From Leptospira broomii serovar Hurstbridge str. 5399 (GTDB taxonomy: Bacteria; Spirochaetota; Leptospiria; Leptospirales; Leptospiraceae), in contig NZ_AHMO02000008.1 of NCBI RefSeq assembly GCF_000243715.2, positions 124,001 through 188,000 of the forward strand: DNA of 64,000 nucleotides, read 5' to 3'. Made by a program: the position numbers and the translations under genes. Of this stretch, positions 39,387-47,559 are shown piece by piece. Under the pieces are notes generated by a model, which searched no databases, had not been told where the DNA came from, and worked only from the letters and a program-made list of their open reading frames with translations. The stretch's first letter is position 1. Each line of letters starts with the position of its first letter.

Positions 39387-40031
39387 ATGATACGGATATT
39401 AACGATTCTCTTCCTGTCTTCTTCCTCCTTACTGGCATGCGATTTCTTTTCAAATTGGACGCTCCATGCACCGAATTACGACGAATCTCTTAAGATCGAA
39501 TCTTTAAAGCGCTACATTCAAGAATTGAATGCAGATCGATTGCATATCGATAAAAACTTTTATAGTCGCAAATCAAACTTTCGAAAATTCTTCGGGTTTT
39601 CTTTTTCCGGTAAAGATTTATCGGCTTGGCTGAATTCTCGAATTAAAGTCTATAAGATCGGACCAACCGGCAAATATATAGCCTATTTTCACGACGGTAT
39701 GGTCGTACTGGGCAAAGATTTTTTTAATCTTCCGAAAGTCGAACAGGCCTTGGTTTTAATTCACGAAGCGAGACATGCGGACGGAAGAGAATTCACACAT
39801 TCGAAGTGTCCGGCAGGATTTCCTTACTTAAGTGTGAGAGCTCCCCAAACGTCCCTGGAAAATGTGGAAGCGTGCGATGAACGAGTCGATGGAAGTTACG
39901 GTTTTGGTGCAGCATTTCTTTTCGAAGTATACGCTTTCGGTTTATATCAGACCGGAGAAGAGCGATTCGTTTTAGGCTTGTATAACTCGGAAGTTGCCAG
40001 GATCGTTATTCCGGAGAGTAATCATTTCTAA
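39387..40031 (+). CDS. Lipoprotein with HEARH zinc-protease-like motif
   Basis: MIRILTILFLSSSSLLAC is a lipoprotein signal (Cys18). The 214 residues contain ALVLIHEARHADGREFTHSK with HEARH at 126-130, a further His138 and CDERVDGSYGFG at 163-174. This fits an HExxH zinc hydrolase with a downstream acidic residue as third ligand. No named family came to mind. It follows the previous lipoprotein by 74 nt and its stop meets the start of the next gene (TAATG), so the two are co-translated. Predicted location is the periplasm or the cell surface. Confidence 0.65.
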   Translation: MIRILTILFLSSSSLLACDFFSNWTLHAPNYDESLKIESLKRYIQELNADRLHIDKNFYSRKSNFRKFFGFSFSGKDLSAWLNSRIKVYKIGPTGKYIAYFHDGMVVLGKDFFNLPKVEQALVLIHEARHADGREFTHSKCPAGFPYLSVRAPQTSLENVEACDERVDGSYGFGAAFLFEVYAFGLYQTGEERFVLGLYNSEVARIVIPESNHF

Positions 40032-40561
40032 TGCATTCAAAAAACAACATCGCGAACTATTTAAAGCGATTATCTATAATCCTTTTTTTGAACCTATCAG
40101 TACTCCAGCTTAATTCATGTACTCGTAAAGATCATTTCGTAATGTTACAAACCCCCGATAAGAATTCGGGAACACTTTATGTTATTCGCCCGATCGTAAC
40201 CCAGATGGCAATTTGGAGCTATTCCTTTCGTTTGTATAAATACAGAGGAAATTTCAAAACCGACAAGAATCCGCAAGAAATCGGTACGATTCGACTATCG
40301 AACGGTTCCTTCTTTTTGGAAAATTTGCCTGAAGGATTTTATAAACTTACTTTGAATTCGGACGAATCTGTCGAAAAAATATTCAAGCTGAAAAACGAAG
40401 AAGTATGTTTCTTAGAATTCATTATTTTTAGCAAAAGCGAATTCTCAGGCCCGGAGTATTTTTTAAAGGAAATAGAAAAAGAAACCGCTCTAACTTATCT
40501 TTTAGAGGACAAAAAATTAATAAGAGAACCTTCTAAAATCTATTTAGAGGCCTCGAAATAA
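40031..40561 (+). CDS. Lipoprotein paralogous to the one at 46538
   Basis: It has a lipoprotein signal ending in LQLNSC and a mature part of about 145 residues with GTLYVIRPIVTQMAIWSYSF and RLYKYRGNFKTDKNP, then a GFYKLTL strand. The same layout (LYVLRPTQMALSLWSFRV, ELFRYNGSFTSDKK, GFYSLRC) occurs in the minus-strand gene 46538-47035, so the two are paralogues. The pattern is like DUF2846-type lipoproteins; that assignment is tentative. Its 3' end overlaps the convergent hydrolase gene by 22 nt. Confidence 0.65.
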   Translation: MHSKNNIANYLKRLSIILFLNLSVLQLNSCTRKDHFVMLQTPDKNSGTLYVIRPIVTQMAIWSYSFRLYKYRGNFKTDKNPQEIGTIRLSNGSFFLENLPEGFYKLTLNSDESVEKIFKLKNEEVCFLEFIIFSKSEFSGPEYFLKEIEKETALTYLLEDKKLIREPSKIYLEASK

Positions 40562-41418
40562 CCGTTCAATAATTTCAGGAAATCTTTTGCCCCGTCGCTT
40601 CGTCCTAATTGCATCCAATCCACATGCCCTCCTCCTCGAATCTCCCAGAAAATTTTCGGGTCGGAGGCCAAACGAAAAACTTCCTTTCCGTTATCGAACG
40701 GAACAACCGGATCGTTAGTGCCGTGAATTACTAAAAGCGGAACGGGAGCAATCTTCGGGATATATTCCTCCGGGCTGGCCACGTCGCTAAAAAAAGGAGC
40801 GAGTAGAAATCCTATCGGCGGGAATAAAGTTTTGTTTGCTATCTGCTTCGCTACGGAACGGTAGGAAAAAAAAGTCCCGTCCGCTACCACTAAACCTAGA
40901 TTCTCTTTTGCCTTCATATCCGGAATGGATCGCAGAGCGATTGCACCTCCTAGACTCTGCCCGTAAACGATAAGTTTCTTATTAATCGATTTAGCATACG
41001 CATGGGCGTAGTCCAAGACAATTAGACTATCCTCATAAATACTTTCCGGGTCAGGTTCGCCGCCCGAAAGTCCGTAACCGCGATAATCGTATGTATATAA
41101 TTCGTAACCTTGATTCACCAACCATACCAACGAAATGAAATGCGTAGTCATATTTTCTCCGTTACCGTGGAACTGAAGAATGACTCCTTTTGGTTCTTTC
41201 GACGATTTATGTTGATCTGTTATTTGCCATAAATGAAGACGGATTCCGTCTTTGGCGGTTAAGAATATGTTTTTGCTATAAAAACCGAGCTTTTCGGGAG
41301 AAAAATACTCCTGCTTTGACGGATGGTAGTATAGGCTAGTGCAAGCCAAACCGCTTATCAGACAGAACAAACAAACTGTTTTAAAAAAGAAAATTATAGG
41401 AAAGTAAAACTTCGGCAT
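40540..41418 (-). CDS. Alpha/beta-hydrolase lipoprotein
   Basis: The N-terminus has a signal ending ISGLAC (Cys26), so the enzyme is lipid-anchored. The alpha/beta-hydrolase core is intact: the HGNGENM oxyanion stretch, YDYRGYGLSGGEP, the nucleophile elbow VYGQSLGGAI with Ser155, the acid in HGTNDPVVP (Asp236) and the base in GGGHVDW (His265). It resembles the serine-esterase/peptidase group of ABHD13-type proteins; the substrate is unknown. It overlaps the DUF4105 gene's 3' end by 38 nt and follows it in one operon, which suggests the two act on the same envelope substrate. Confidence 0.85.
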   Translation of the reverse strand: MPKFYFPIIFFFKTVCLFCLISGLACTSLYYHPSKQEYFSPEKLGFYSKNIFLTAKDGIRLHLWQITDQHKSSKEPKGVILQFHGNGENMTTHFISLVWLVNQGYELYTYDYRGYGLSGGEPDPESIYEDSLIVLDYAHAYAKSINKKLIVYGQSLGGAIALRSIPDMKAKENLGLVVADGTFFSYRSVAKQIANKTLFPPIGFLLAPFFSDVASPEEYIPKIAPVPLLVIHGTNDPVVPFDNGKEVFRLASDPKIFWEIRGGGHVDWMQLGRSDGAKDFLKLLNGYFEASK

Positions 41419-43552
41419 AATACCTCATAGAATTTATCTCGAATCTCAATTCGTTATTCTTATTTATTAGATAGCGAATTTTAAGATTCCCCGAATAATT
41501 ATTTTCGTTGCCACTTCCTTGATAGTATTGATAGGCTCCGTACAACTGAAACTTCCAGGACCCGTATTCTTTTAAGACGCTGATGACGGCTTCCGGTCCG
41601 TATCGGACTCCCCCGTTGAAAAACGCGGCCGGCTGTGCTTTTATTCCGCCAAGAAATGAAATTAGAACCGGGGCCTTTTTTTGTGAGAATTCGTCCTGAA
41701 AAGAATATCCATATAGAACTTCGAAATTTCCGGCCTGTTTACGGATGTATTCACGTCCGTCTCTCTCGCCCCGTACTACGGCATCCATATTTAAGAGTTG
41801 AGCGGTCGGATCCCCGGGCAGTAAAGCGCCTATCCGATTTACATTTAAATCTTTCTGGAATTTCTCCTTTTCCACCATAGCAGTATCCGTTCCAATATCA
41901 ATTCCGTACGAAAATTGCTTCGAAACCGCATTATACGGCGTGAAAGACATTAGACGTACCAAATTCATCGAAGTAAATTCCAGCGGTGCCGATTCGTATT
42001 TGCGAACCGTAAAATTCATGAATTGGACTTCCGAATTCGGAACATGTCCACGGTCAGTATTTAAAATATCATGATATGCAACTCTGTATTTATATTCCGC
42101 AAACGGCCCAACATTAGAAAAACCGAATCCTGTTGAGACTCGACTAAGGGAATGTGAATCCTCCGGCGGGGTCGTCATTTCCTCGTTTTCATTAATCGCG
42201 ATCTGTTCGTTAATTTTACTTCGAAGTAGTAGAAGCTTTCTATATCTGGATTGCTCCACTTCCGAACTCTTATCTCTCGATTTTCTATACCGGTAGGAAT
42301 CCAAAAGCGTATCCAGGATCAAAGGATATCTAATTCCAATCGGTTTAACGGAATCGATTTCTCTTTCCCCGTCCAAAAGGGACCAATAAATCTCTTTCTC
42401 TTCGGACGTCATTGCTATGATTTTTTGTTTCACTTTGGAGTAAAGCGAAGGACGATATTTCCGATCCAATACTAAACCTGGCACGGACAGATATATCTTT
42501 ACCGTATCCGGAGGAGCTACAATCCAACTTGCTTTGTTGGAAATATCGAGATCCGGTTTCGCGGCCTCAAGCAATCCTAGCATATGGAAAGAACAATTCT
42601 GAGTAAAAAAGTAATAATCGAAATAATTTCTCCCCATCTCCCATAAATGGCGTAAAAATCTCTCTCGATCATCTTTAGAAATGTTTAAACGATATTCCCA
42701 TAGATCACGACTTTCCATATCATTATATTCGTTTACTTTAAGATAATATGGAAAAAGAGCGAACATTCCCGGATAACCTCCGGTCAGTCCTCGAAAGGTA
42801 TAAGTGAAAGGATTTTTGTCGTCGGTGTTTGCGGCATAATTTACTCCGTAATCCAGAAGCTCCGAGTCCGCATTTTTAGCCGAATCGATTTTGAATAAAG
42901 TATGACCCAATACTGAAGCGGGTGATTGCATATAAAAAGATGAAAATACCACCGTAATGCTTCCGGGATCCAATGCTTCCCGCCAATTTTGGAACCGGAC
43001 ACATTCGCGCTCCTGCAATAGCGCCGGATTAAAGGACAATTTCTGCTTCAGCCAATAATACCGTTCAGGATAAATGCATTGAGGATGCATAGTTCCTTCT
43101 TCAGTAGGCTCCGGGGCAAAAAAAGCACGGATTGTAGCCCTCATTTCTTCCGACGGGCTTACTCTTCCTTTAGGAGAAAGAAAATATAGAACGCTATCCG
43201 ATTCACTCTCCACTCCTCCCAAAAAGTTCTTGGAATATCGCTGCAGCCGATACCAATGTTTTTCCTCGTACAATTTTTTCTCATCAATCTGCTTAAGCAA
43301 ATCGCTCAAATAGGAGGATTGCACCGGATCGGTAGGGGTAAAAGTCGAGTAAAAACGATTTCGTTTCAACTCGTCCTCCGGTTTCGGAAGATTGCTAGGA
43401 GGAGTTTCCGACTCTGAAGAAGTTACGGACTCTTCTTCAATTTTTGAATTGGAATTTTCGCCCGAAAGCTCCGGCTCTTTTTTGCTTTGGCCGAAAAGGG
43501 AAAGGATGAGAAAGAAAACTATTATAAAAGTAAGACGTTTGACTTTCGTCAC
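41381..43552 (-). CDS. DUF4105 (Lnb N-terminal-like) domain fused to an outer-membrane barrel
   Basis: The start is GTG 43552, directly after the T-run of a terminator hairpin. A signal peptide (TKVKRLTFIIVFFLILSLFG) and a Ser/Glu-rich linker lead to a DUF4105-type domain (about 150-400). It shows CIYPERYYWL, the histidine in ASVLGHTLFKID (His217), YGVNYAANTDDKNPFTYTFR, MESRDLWEYRLNIS and the cysteine in FFTQNCSFHML (Cys320). The His/Cys arrangement suggests a permuted papain-like fold. I recall this Pfam family being renamed after the Bacteroides lipoprotein N-acyltransferase Lnb. From about 470 the sequence turns into alternating aromatic strands ending in F, like an outer-membrane barrel. 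Enzymatic role is inference. Confidence 0.75.
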   Translation of the reverse strand: MTKVKRLTFIIVFFLILSLFGQSKKEPELSGENSNSKIEEESVTSSESETPPSNLPKPEDELKRNRFYSTFTPTDPVQSSYLSDLLKQIDEKKLYEEKHWYRLQRYSKNFLGGVESESDSVLYFLSPKGRVSPSEEMRATIRAFFAPEPTEEGTMHPQCIYPERYYWLKQKLSFNPALLQERECVRFQNWREALDPGSITVVFSSFYMQSPASVLGHTLFKIDSAKNADSELLDYGVNYAANTDDKNPFTYTFRGLTGGYPGMFALFPYYLKVNEYNDMESRDLWEYRLNISKDDRERFLRHLWEMGRNYFDYYFFTQNCSFHMLGLLEAAKPDLDISNKASWIVAPPDTVKIYLSVPGLVLDRKYRPSLYSKVKQKIIAMTSEEKEIYWSLLDGEREIDSVKPIGIRYPLILDTLLDSYRYRKSRDKSSEVEQSRYRKLLLLRSKINEQIAINENEEMTTPPEDSHSLSRVSTGFGFSNVGPFAEYKYRVAYHDILNTDRGHVPNSEVQFMNFTVRKYESAPLEFTSMNLVRLMSFTPYNAVSKQFSYGIDIGTDTAMVEKEKFQKDLNVNRIGALLPGDPTAQLLNMDAVVRGERDGREYIRKQAGNFEVLYGYSFQDEFSQKKAPVLISFLGGIKAQPAAFFNGGVRYGPEAVISVLKEYGSWKFQLYGAYQYYQGSGNENNYSGNLKIRYLINKNNELRFEINSMRYYAEVLLSYNFLF

Positions 43553-43558
43553 AAAAAA

Positions 43559-43589
43559 ATACCCTGGGGGTCTTAGCTCCCCAGGGTAT
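43559..43589. terminator. Hairpin directly ahead of the DUF4105 start
   Basis: ATACCCTGGGG (43559-43569) pairs with CCCCAGGGTAT (43579-43589) around a 9-nt loop. On the minus strand the stem is followed by a run of seven T and then the GTG of the DUF4105 gene. It is a textbook intrinsic terminator for the DUF3015 gene upstream, but its T-run abuts the next start codon, so it may also control read-through. Confidence 0.85.
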
Positions 43590-43618
43590 TTCTTAATTAA
43601 AAGGCTGCAAACTGATTT

Positions 43619-44113
43619 TTAAATCTTGCAGGAATTTTTGAGCTCTAAGTCACTTCCGACTTGGCTCCTCAAATTCGTCAGCACCAAGCTTGGATCTTTC
43701 AAAGATGCGGAAGTAAAGATTCTAGAATAGTTCTCCTTTGCTACTTCTTGAAAACGTTTCGAGTCTTTAGGACAACCGAAAAGAGATGCCAAGTTACTGA
43801 GTTTTTCTCCCTGCCCTTTCGCAATTTCCTGCTCTAAGCTTTCGTAATTCATATGAACAAAAATTTCTTGAGCTTTTTCGGTCTGAACGATTCCATCTTT
43901 CGTACAACCTGACGTTCCGGAACTAATTCCGAAGGTCTGATTGTATAGAGTCCCGTTGGTCGTTGTCGCAAAAATTTGCTCGATTCCATTTCCGGTAATG
44001 ATGATCGAACCCAAACCGCAGCCGGCTTGACCGTAGCCTTTCGCCGAAAGATTCGCAATTCCGAAAGAGAATGCAAAACAAGAAATAAAGGATAAAATAA
44101 TAAGTTTTCTCAT
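43619..44113 (-). CDS. DUF3015-family secreted protein (copy 1)
   Basis: The 164-residue protein has a signal peptide (RKLIILSFISCFAFSFG...SAKG) and the DUF3015 core AKGYGQAGCGLGSIIITGNG, TNGTLYNQTFGISSGTSGC and EKAQEIFVHMNYESLEQE. Counting its cysteines: AGCG, SGCT, FGCP and the C-terminal SCKI, four in all beyond the signal peptide, shared with the other three copies. This fits two disulfides in a small periplasmic or secreted protein. Function unknown. It lies 19 nt downstream of copy 2 and ahead of the hairpin at 43559. Confidence 0.82.
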   Translation of the reverse strand: MRKLIILSFISCFAFSFGIANLSAKGYGQAGCGLGSIIITGNGIEQIFATTTNGTLYNQTFGISSGTSGCTKDGIVQTEKAQEIFVHMNYESLEQEIAKGQGEKLSNLASLFGCPKDSKRFQEVAKENYSRIFTSASLKDPSLVLTNLRSQVGSDLELKNSCKI

Positions 44114-44132
44114 GATCTTTTATTCTCCGAAT

Positions 44133-44633
44133 TTATAGTAAAGCGCAGCTTTTTGAGAGGCTTTCGTTTTTACGAACTTCAGATTTAACGGCTGAAAGTA
44201 GAAGTGCTGGAGTAGTATCCGAATTAATCAAAGAAGAATATTTGTCCTTCGCCATTTTACCGAATTGAGCCGAAGAAATATCCGAAGTACATCCTAATAG
44301 TTGAGCGAACGTATTTAATTTTTCACCTTTTCCTAATGCCATTTCTTGCTCGAGGCTTTCATAATTAACGGTTACGAACAACTCTTGGGCTTTCTCTTTC
44401 ATTACAATTCCGTCGGAACTGCAATTTGAAGTTCCGGAAGTAATCCCGAATGTCTGAATACCAGTCGCATTCAAAGTCGCCGCAAAGATCTGGGAAATAT
44501 CATTACTCTTAATGACCAGAGAGCCTAAGCCGCATCCTGCCATCCCATAGCCTTTCGCTTCCACTCTCGGCGATACAAATAACGCACCTGCCAAAGCAGT
44601 AACGGATAGAACTGCCAATAATCGGTTTTTCAT
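44133..44633 (-). CDS. DUF3015-family secreted protein (copy 2)
   Basis: The ATG at 44633 lies 8 nt after AGGAGA and gives a clean signal peptide (KNRLLAVLSVTALAGALFV...VEAKG); the longer frame starts at 44666. The core is GYGMAGCGLGSLVIKSND, TFGITSGTSNCSSDGIV and KAQELFVTVNYESLEQEMAL, with cysteines matching copy 1. It ends SKSCALL, keeping the fourth cysteine. Co-transcribed with copy 1 and divergent from the copies at 45444 and 45953 over an 810-nt spacer. Confidence 0.82.
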   Translation of the reverse strand: MKNRLLAVLSVTALAGALFVSPRVEAKGYGMAGCGLGSLVIKSNDISQIFAATLNATGIQTFGITSGTSNCSSDGIVMKEKAQELFVTVNYESLEQEMALGKGEKLNTFAQLLGCTSDISSAQFGKMAKDKYSSLINSDTTPALLLSAVKSEVRKNESLSKSCALL

Positions 44634-45443
44634 TCTACTGTCTCCTAAGGAAAAATAGGGCTTCACCGTATTCAGGAAAAGTCGATAGTCAATGACTTTT
44701 TTCCGCTACTTGAGAGAGAGCTCAAAGCCGTAAGATCGAGCAGTAGTGGTGAAGCGATTTTTTTGTACTGTATCCAGTTTAGGATAGCTCAAACAGGAAA
44801 TTTCTATCTTATTGCACAAAACCGGGACTATATTGGAAATAAGTTTACGACTAATCTTAATTCGAATTCATTCTAAAATCTTCCATTTAGAATATGTTTT
44901 TCATATTCTAAATGAATCGGTATAAAATGATATACTAAATCCTTTAGAGTAACCATTGATATTTATCAGTTCGCCTAACGTGATTTATTAAGGAGACGAT
45001 CGGCTTTATTTTTAAATAGAGTTTAAAAAACGTCAATCCCGCCTTTCGAAATGACGATCGTTAATAGAATTATAAAAATTGAATTTAACATAATTCGGTT
45101 CGCTCTTCGAGCCTTTCCTATAAACTCAATTCCCTTTTTCATCTTCGAAAAGATGGGTTCAGTCGGGTTTCATTTCATCTACAATCCGATATTACATGAA
45201 TAAGTTCTTGCGATTATTTTCCAAATTACCCCTCGTCGACACGTTTATACTCGAAAATAAACCTTTCTAAAAGTCGAATTTCAATCGATGGATGTTTCCC
45301 GAACGGATACCGAGCAAAAAATTTTAGATTACATCACGAACTGCTTCAAATGTTCTCGAGCAGACCGAGGTTTATTCTAGTTGACATACCCATTTCAAGA
45401 GATCACATGTTCTCTTTAATTAAAATATAGGAGAGGTTAGTTT
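44634..45443. other. 810-nt divergent spacer with a perfect palindrome
   Basis: No gene was found. CATTTAGAATATG (44884-44896) and CATATTCTAAATG (44902-44914) are perfect 13-bp inverted repeats around a loop of five T. Closer to the plus-strand genes, TTGACA at 45381-45386 could be a -35 element, but no convincing -10 was found at 16-18 nt. A GGAGAGG ribosome-binding site sits 10 nt ahead of 45444. Confidence 0.6.
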
Positions 45444-45941
45444 ATGGACAAAAGACTAATTTCGATCGGCTTAGGTGCATTCCTGCTGCTCGGATCCGGT
45501 GCAAATAGCATCTTCGCGAACGGCTATGGAAGCGCAGGATGCGGACTTGGTTCGGTTATTTTTAGCAAGAATACGACCGTTCTTCAGGTATTAGCTGCGA
45601 CGACGAACGGAACATCCGCGAACCAAACGTTCGGAATTTCCACCGGCTCGCTCAATTGCACGACGGATGGAATCGTAAAGAATGAAAAGGCTCAGGAAAT
45701 TTTCATCGCTCAAAACTTTGAATCGTTAGAGCGGGAAATGTCCAGCGGAAGTGGGGAAAAACTGAATACCCTTTCGCATCTACTCGGTTGCAGTCCGGAG
45801 AGCGCTAACCAACTCGGTTTGTTGGCAAAAACAAACTATGCAAAGCTCTTCGTAAAAGAGACTACTCCATCGACCCTTCTTTCCGCAGTAAAAGACGGTA
45901 TTCGAGAAGACGAAACTCTATCCCGTAGTTGCAAGATTTAA
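45444..45941 (+). CDS. DUF3015-family secreted protein (copy 3)
   Basis: A strong GGAGAGG site precedes the ATG. The 165-residue product has a signal peptide (DKRLISIGLGAFLLLGSGAN...FANG). Then come GYGSAGCGLGSVIFSKNT, TFGISTGSLNCTTDGIVKN, AQEIFIAQNFESLERE and the cysteines LGCSPE and RSCKI, matching the other copies. It is nearer to copy 4 in the TGSLNC/TGTLNC stretch than to copies 1 and 2. Its stop (TAA) overlaps the possible upstream ATG of copy 4 (TAATG). Confidence 0.83.
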   Translation: MDKRLISIGLGAFLLLGSGANSIFANGYGSAGCGLGSVIFSKNTTVLQVLAATTNGTSANQTFGISTGSLNCTTDGIVKNEKAQEIFIAQNFESLEREMSSGSGEKLNTLSHLLGCSPESANQLGLLAKTNYAKLFVKETTPSTLLSAVKDGIREDETLSRSCKI

Positions 45942-45952
45942 TGGAAAACAAC

Positions 45953-46435
45953 ATGAAGAAATTCTTATTAACATTATTAGTTGTCACTCTAGCGATTTTA
46001 CCGACTTATATCGCGGCAAAAGACGGATACGGAGCCGCAGGTTGTGGACTCGGATCGGTAGTAATCACGGAGAATAAAAAAGTCCATCAAGTAATCGCAG
46101 CTACCGTGAACGGTACTTTAGGAAATCAAACTTTCGGAATCTCCACAGGTACCTTGAATTGTAAGACGGATAGTCTTGCCCAGAAGCAGAAAGCGCAGGA
46201 AATCTTCGTTCATATGAACTACCGCTATCTGGAGCAGGAATTTGCTCAGGGAAGCGGAGAAAGAGTCGGTGCATTGGCTTCTTTGATGGGATGCCGGGAT
46301 TCTGCGGCATTCAGCAAAATCGGGAAAGAGAAGTTTGCCGTACTTTTTAACCAAGATACGCCGGACTCTTTCCTGCAGAAAATAAGACAGGAAGTCTCTT
46401 CCAATCAACAGTTGACTACTACCTGCCGACTTTGA
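45953..46435 (+). CDS. DUF3015-family secreted protein (copy 4)
   Basis: The ATG at 45953 gives a signal peptide (KKFLLTLLVVTLAILPTYIA); an ATG at 45941, overlapping the previous stop, would add four residues. The core is DGYGAAGCGLGSVVITENKK, TFGISTGTLNCKTDS and KAQEIFVHMNYRYLEQEF. The third and fourth cysteines are in MGCRDS and TTCRL. It forms an operon with copy 3 and is followed by a strong terminator at 46440. Confidence 0.82.
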   Translation: MKKFLLTLLVVTLAILPTYIAAKDGYGAAGCGLGSVVITENKKVHQVIAATVNGTLGNQTFGISTGTLNCKTDSLAQKQKAQEIFVHMNYRYLEQEFAQGSGERVGALASLMGCRDSAAFSKIGKEKFAVLFNQDTPDSFLQKIRQEVSSNQQLTTTCRL

Positions 46436-46439
46436 TAAA

Positions 46440-46469
46440 AAACCCCTTCCGATCTTACGGAAGGGGTTT
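46440..46469. terminator. AAACCCCTTCCG/CGGAAGGGGTTT terminator
   Basis: A perfect 12-bp stem with a 6-nt loop starts 5 nt after the stop of DUF3015 copy 4 and ends in TTTCATTCT. It also serves the convergent lipoprotein gene at 46538. Confidence 0.88.
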
Positions 46470-46537
46470 CATTCTATTCGATACGCCTGCATCAATTATC
46501 AAAAGATCGCATGGACGCACTAATTTCGTAGGGTGTG

Positions 46538-47035
46538 TCATGGATTTCCGCCACCGATTTCATTCATCCTTGACCCTTCCAAGAAATTACGAAGTGCACT
46601 CTCTGTGCTTAAACTTTTTATAAATAATCCCGGGAGCGAAAAAGGCCCCCTGTTATATAGTTCGAGCGATAGGAAAAGAACTTCCCCTTCTTTCGCATAA
46701 AATATTTTATCCATGTCCTTACATCGAAGCGAATAAAAACCGGGATTCAATCGAACTTTTATAAAATCTGAAGAATCCAAACTCCAGCTAGCGATCAGTG
46801 ACTTCTTATCGGACGTGAAGGATCCGTTGTAGCGAAATAATTCCACTCGAAAGGACCAAAGAGACAGCGCCATTTGGGTAGGACGCAAGACATAGAGTAA
46901 AGCTTGCGTGTCGGTCGTCTTTTCCAAGGACTGAAATTTGGCGGAGGTTGCGCAAGAAGCGAGTAAACCGATAAGCCAAATCGTAAACAGAGAAGCGCGT
47001 AATTTCTTCAAAAATCTTGTAGCCCCTAGTGGCAT
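46538..47035 (-). CDS. Lipoprotein paralogous to the one at 40031
   Basis: The 165-residue protein has a lipoprotein signal ending GLLASC. It shares with 40031-40561 the stretch LYVLRPTQMALSLWSFRV, FRYNGSFTSDKK and a later GFYSLRC. Lipoproteins of this type flank the DUF4105/DUF3015 genes on both sides. No function is known. A TTG at 47011 after AGGGG is an alternative start. It is divergent from the next gene, with 36 nt between. Confidence 0.65.
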   Translation of the reverse strand: MPLGATRFLKKLRASLFTIWLIGLLASCATSAKFQSLEKTTDTQALLYVLRPTQMALSLWSFRVELFRYNGSFTSDKKSLIASWSLDSSDFIKVRLNPGFYSLRCKDMDKIFYAKEGEVLFLSLELYNRGPFSLPGLFIKSLSTESALRNFLEGSRMNEIGGGNP

Positions 47036-47071
47036 TCGGGTAAAATTGACCCCACATACCGAGGATTTCTA

Positions 47072-47512
47072 ATGAAAATTGAGTTCACACCGGAGCAATT
47101 CGAGACTTTGCTTAAATCCATCGCCATTTCAAGCTGGATGATCAACGCCTTTAACGAAGGCAGCGAAGAAACGACGGCTTATTCGGAACTCGAACAATAC
47201 ATCCTGTCATTTGCAAAGGATTTTGGAAAGCAGGAATTCGTCGACTATGATGCCGCGGATAACGTCTATTATCCGACTCGAAAATTCGAGGATCAAACGG
47301 ACATCTTCGATATCATCTCCGAATACGATAACGAACTCTTTTGGGACGAGTTGATTCATAGAATGGCTCGTAGGGACTTTGCTATCGAATACGGCGAAGA
47401 CGGAATTGCAGCTATGGCGATCGAAGAAAGGATCGAGAAAGAAGCTCCGTTTATCACGAAGTACGAGGAGATCTTCGCAAATCAAGGTTTGGATAATATT
47501 GAGATTAAGTGA
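47072..47512 (+). CDS. Conserved hypothetical acidic protein
   Basis: The 146 residues are soluble, strongly acidic and have no signal peptide: MKIEFTPEQFETLLKSIAIS, EEFVD-like helices and AIEYGEDGIAAMAIEERIEK. No named family is recognised. The start follows CGAGGATTTCTA. It precedes the RNA methyltransferase by 47 nt in the same direction and may be co-transcribed; nothing links their functions. Confidence 0.7.
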   Translation: MKIEFTPEQFETLLKSIAISSWMINAFNEGSEETTAYSELEQYILSFAKDFGKQEFVDYDAADNVYYPTRKFEDQTDIFDIISEYDNELFWDELIHRMARRDFAIEYGEDGIAAMAIEERIEKEAPFITKYEEIFANQGLDNIEIK

Positions 47513-47559
47513 AGCGGAGACCTTTGTGTTTTCCTTCACACCGGTAGGCGGGTAGCGTA

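Noticed and set aside
45381..45410. A full sigma-70 promoter ahead of DUF3015 copy 3
   Set aside because: TTGACA is clear but no hexamer near TATAAT is present at 16-18 nt, so only the -35-like element is noted.
37215..47035. Island treated as a phage or transposon
   Set aside because: No integrase, transposase, tRNA target or direct repeats were seen; only composition and gene content hint at transfer.
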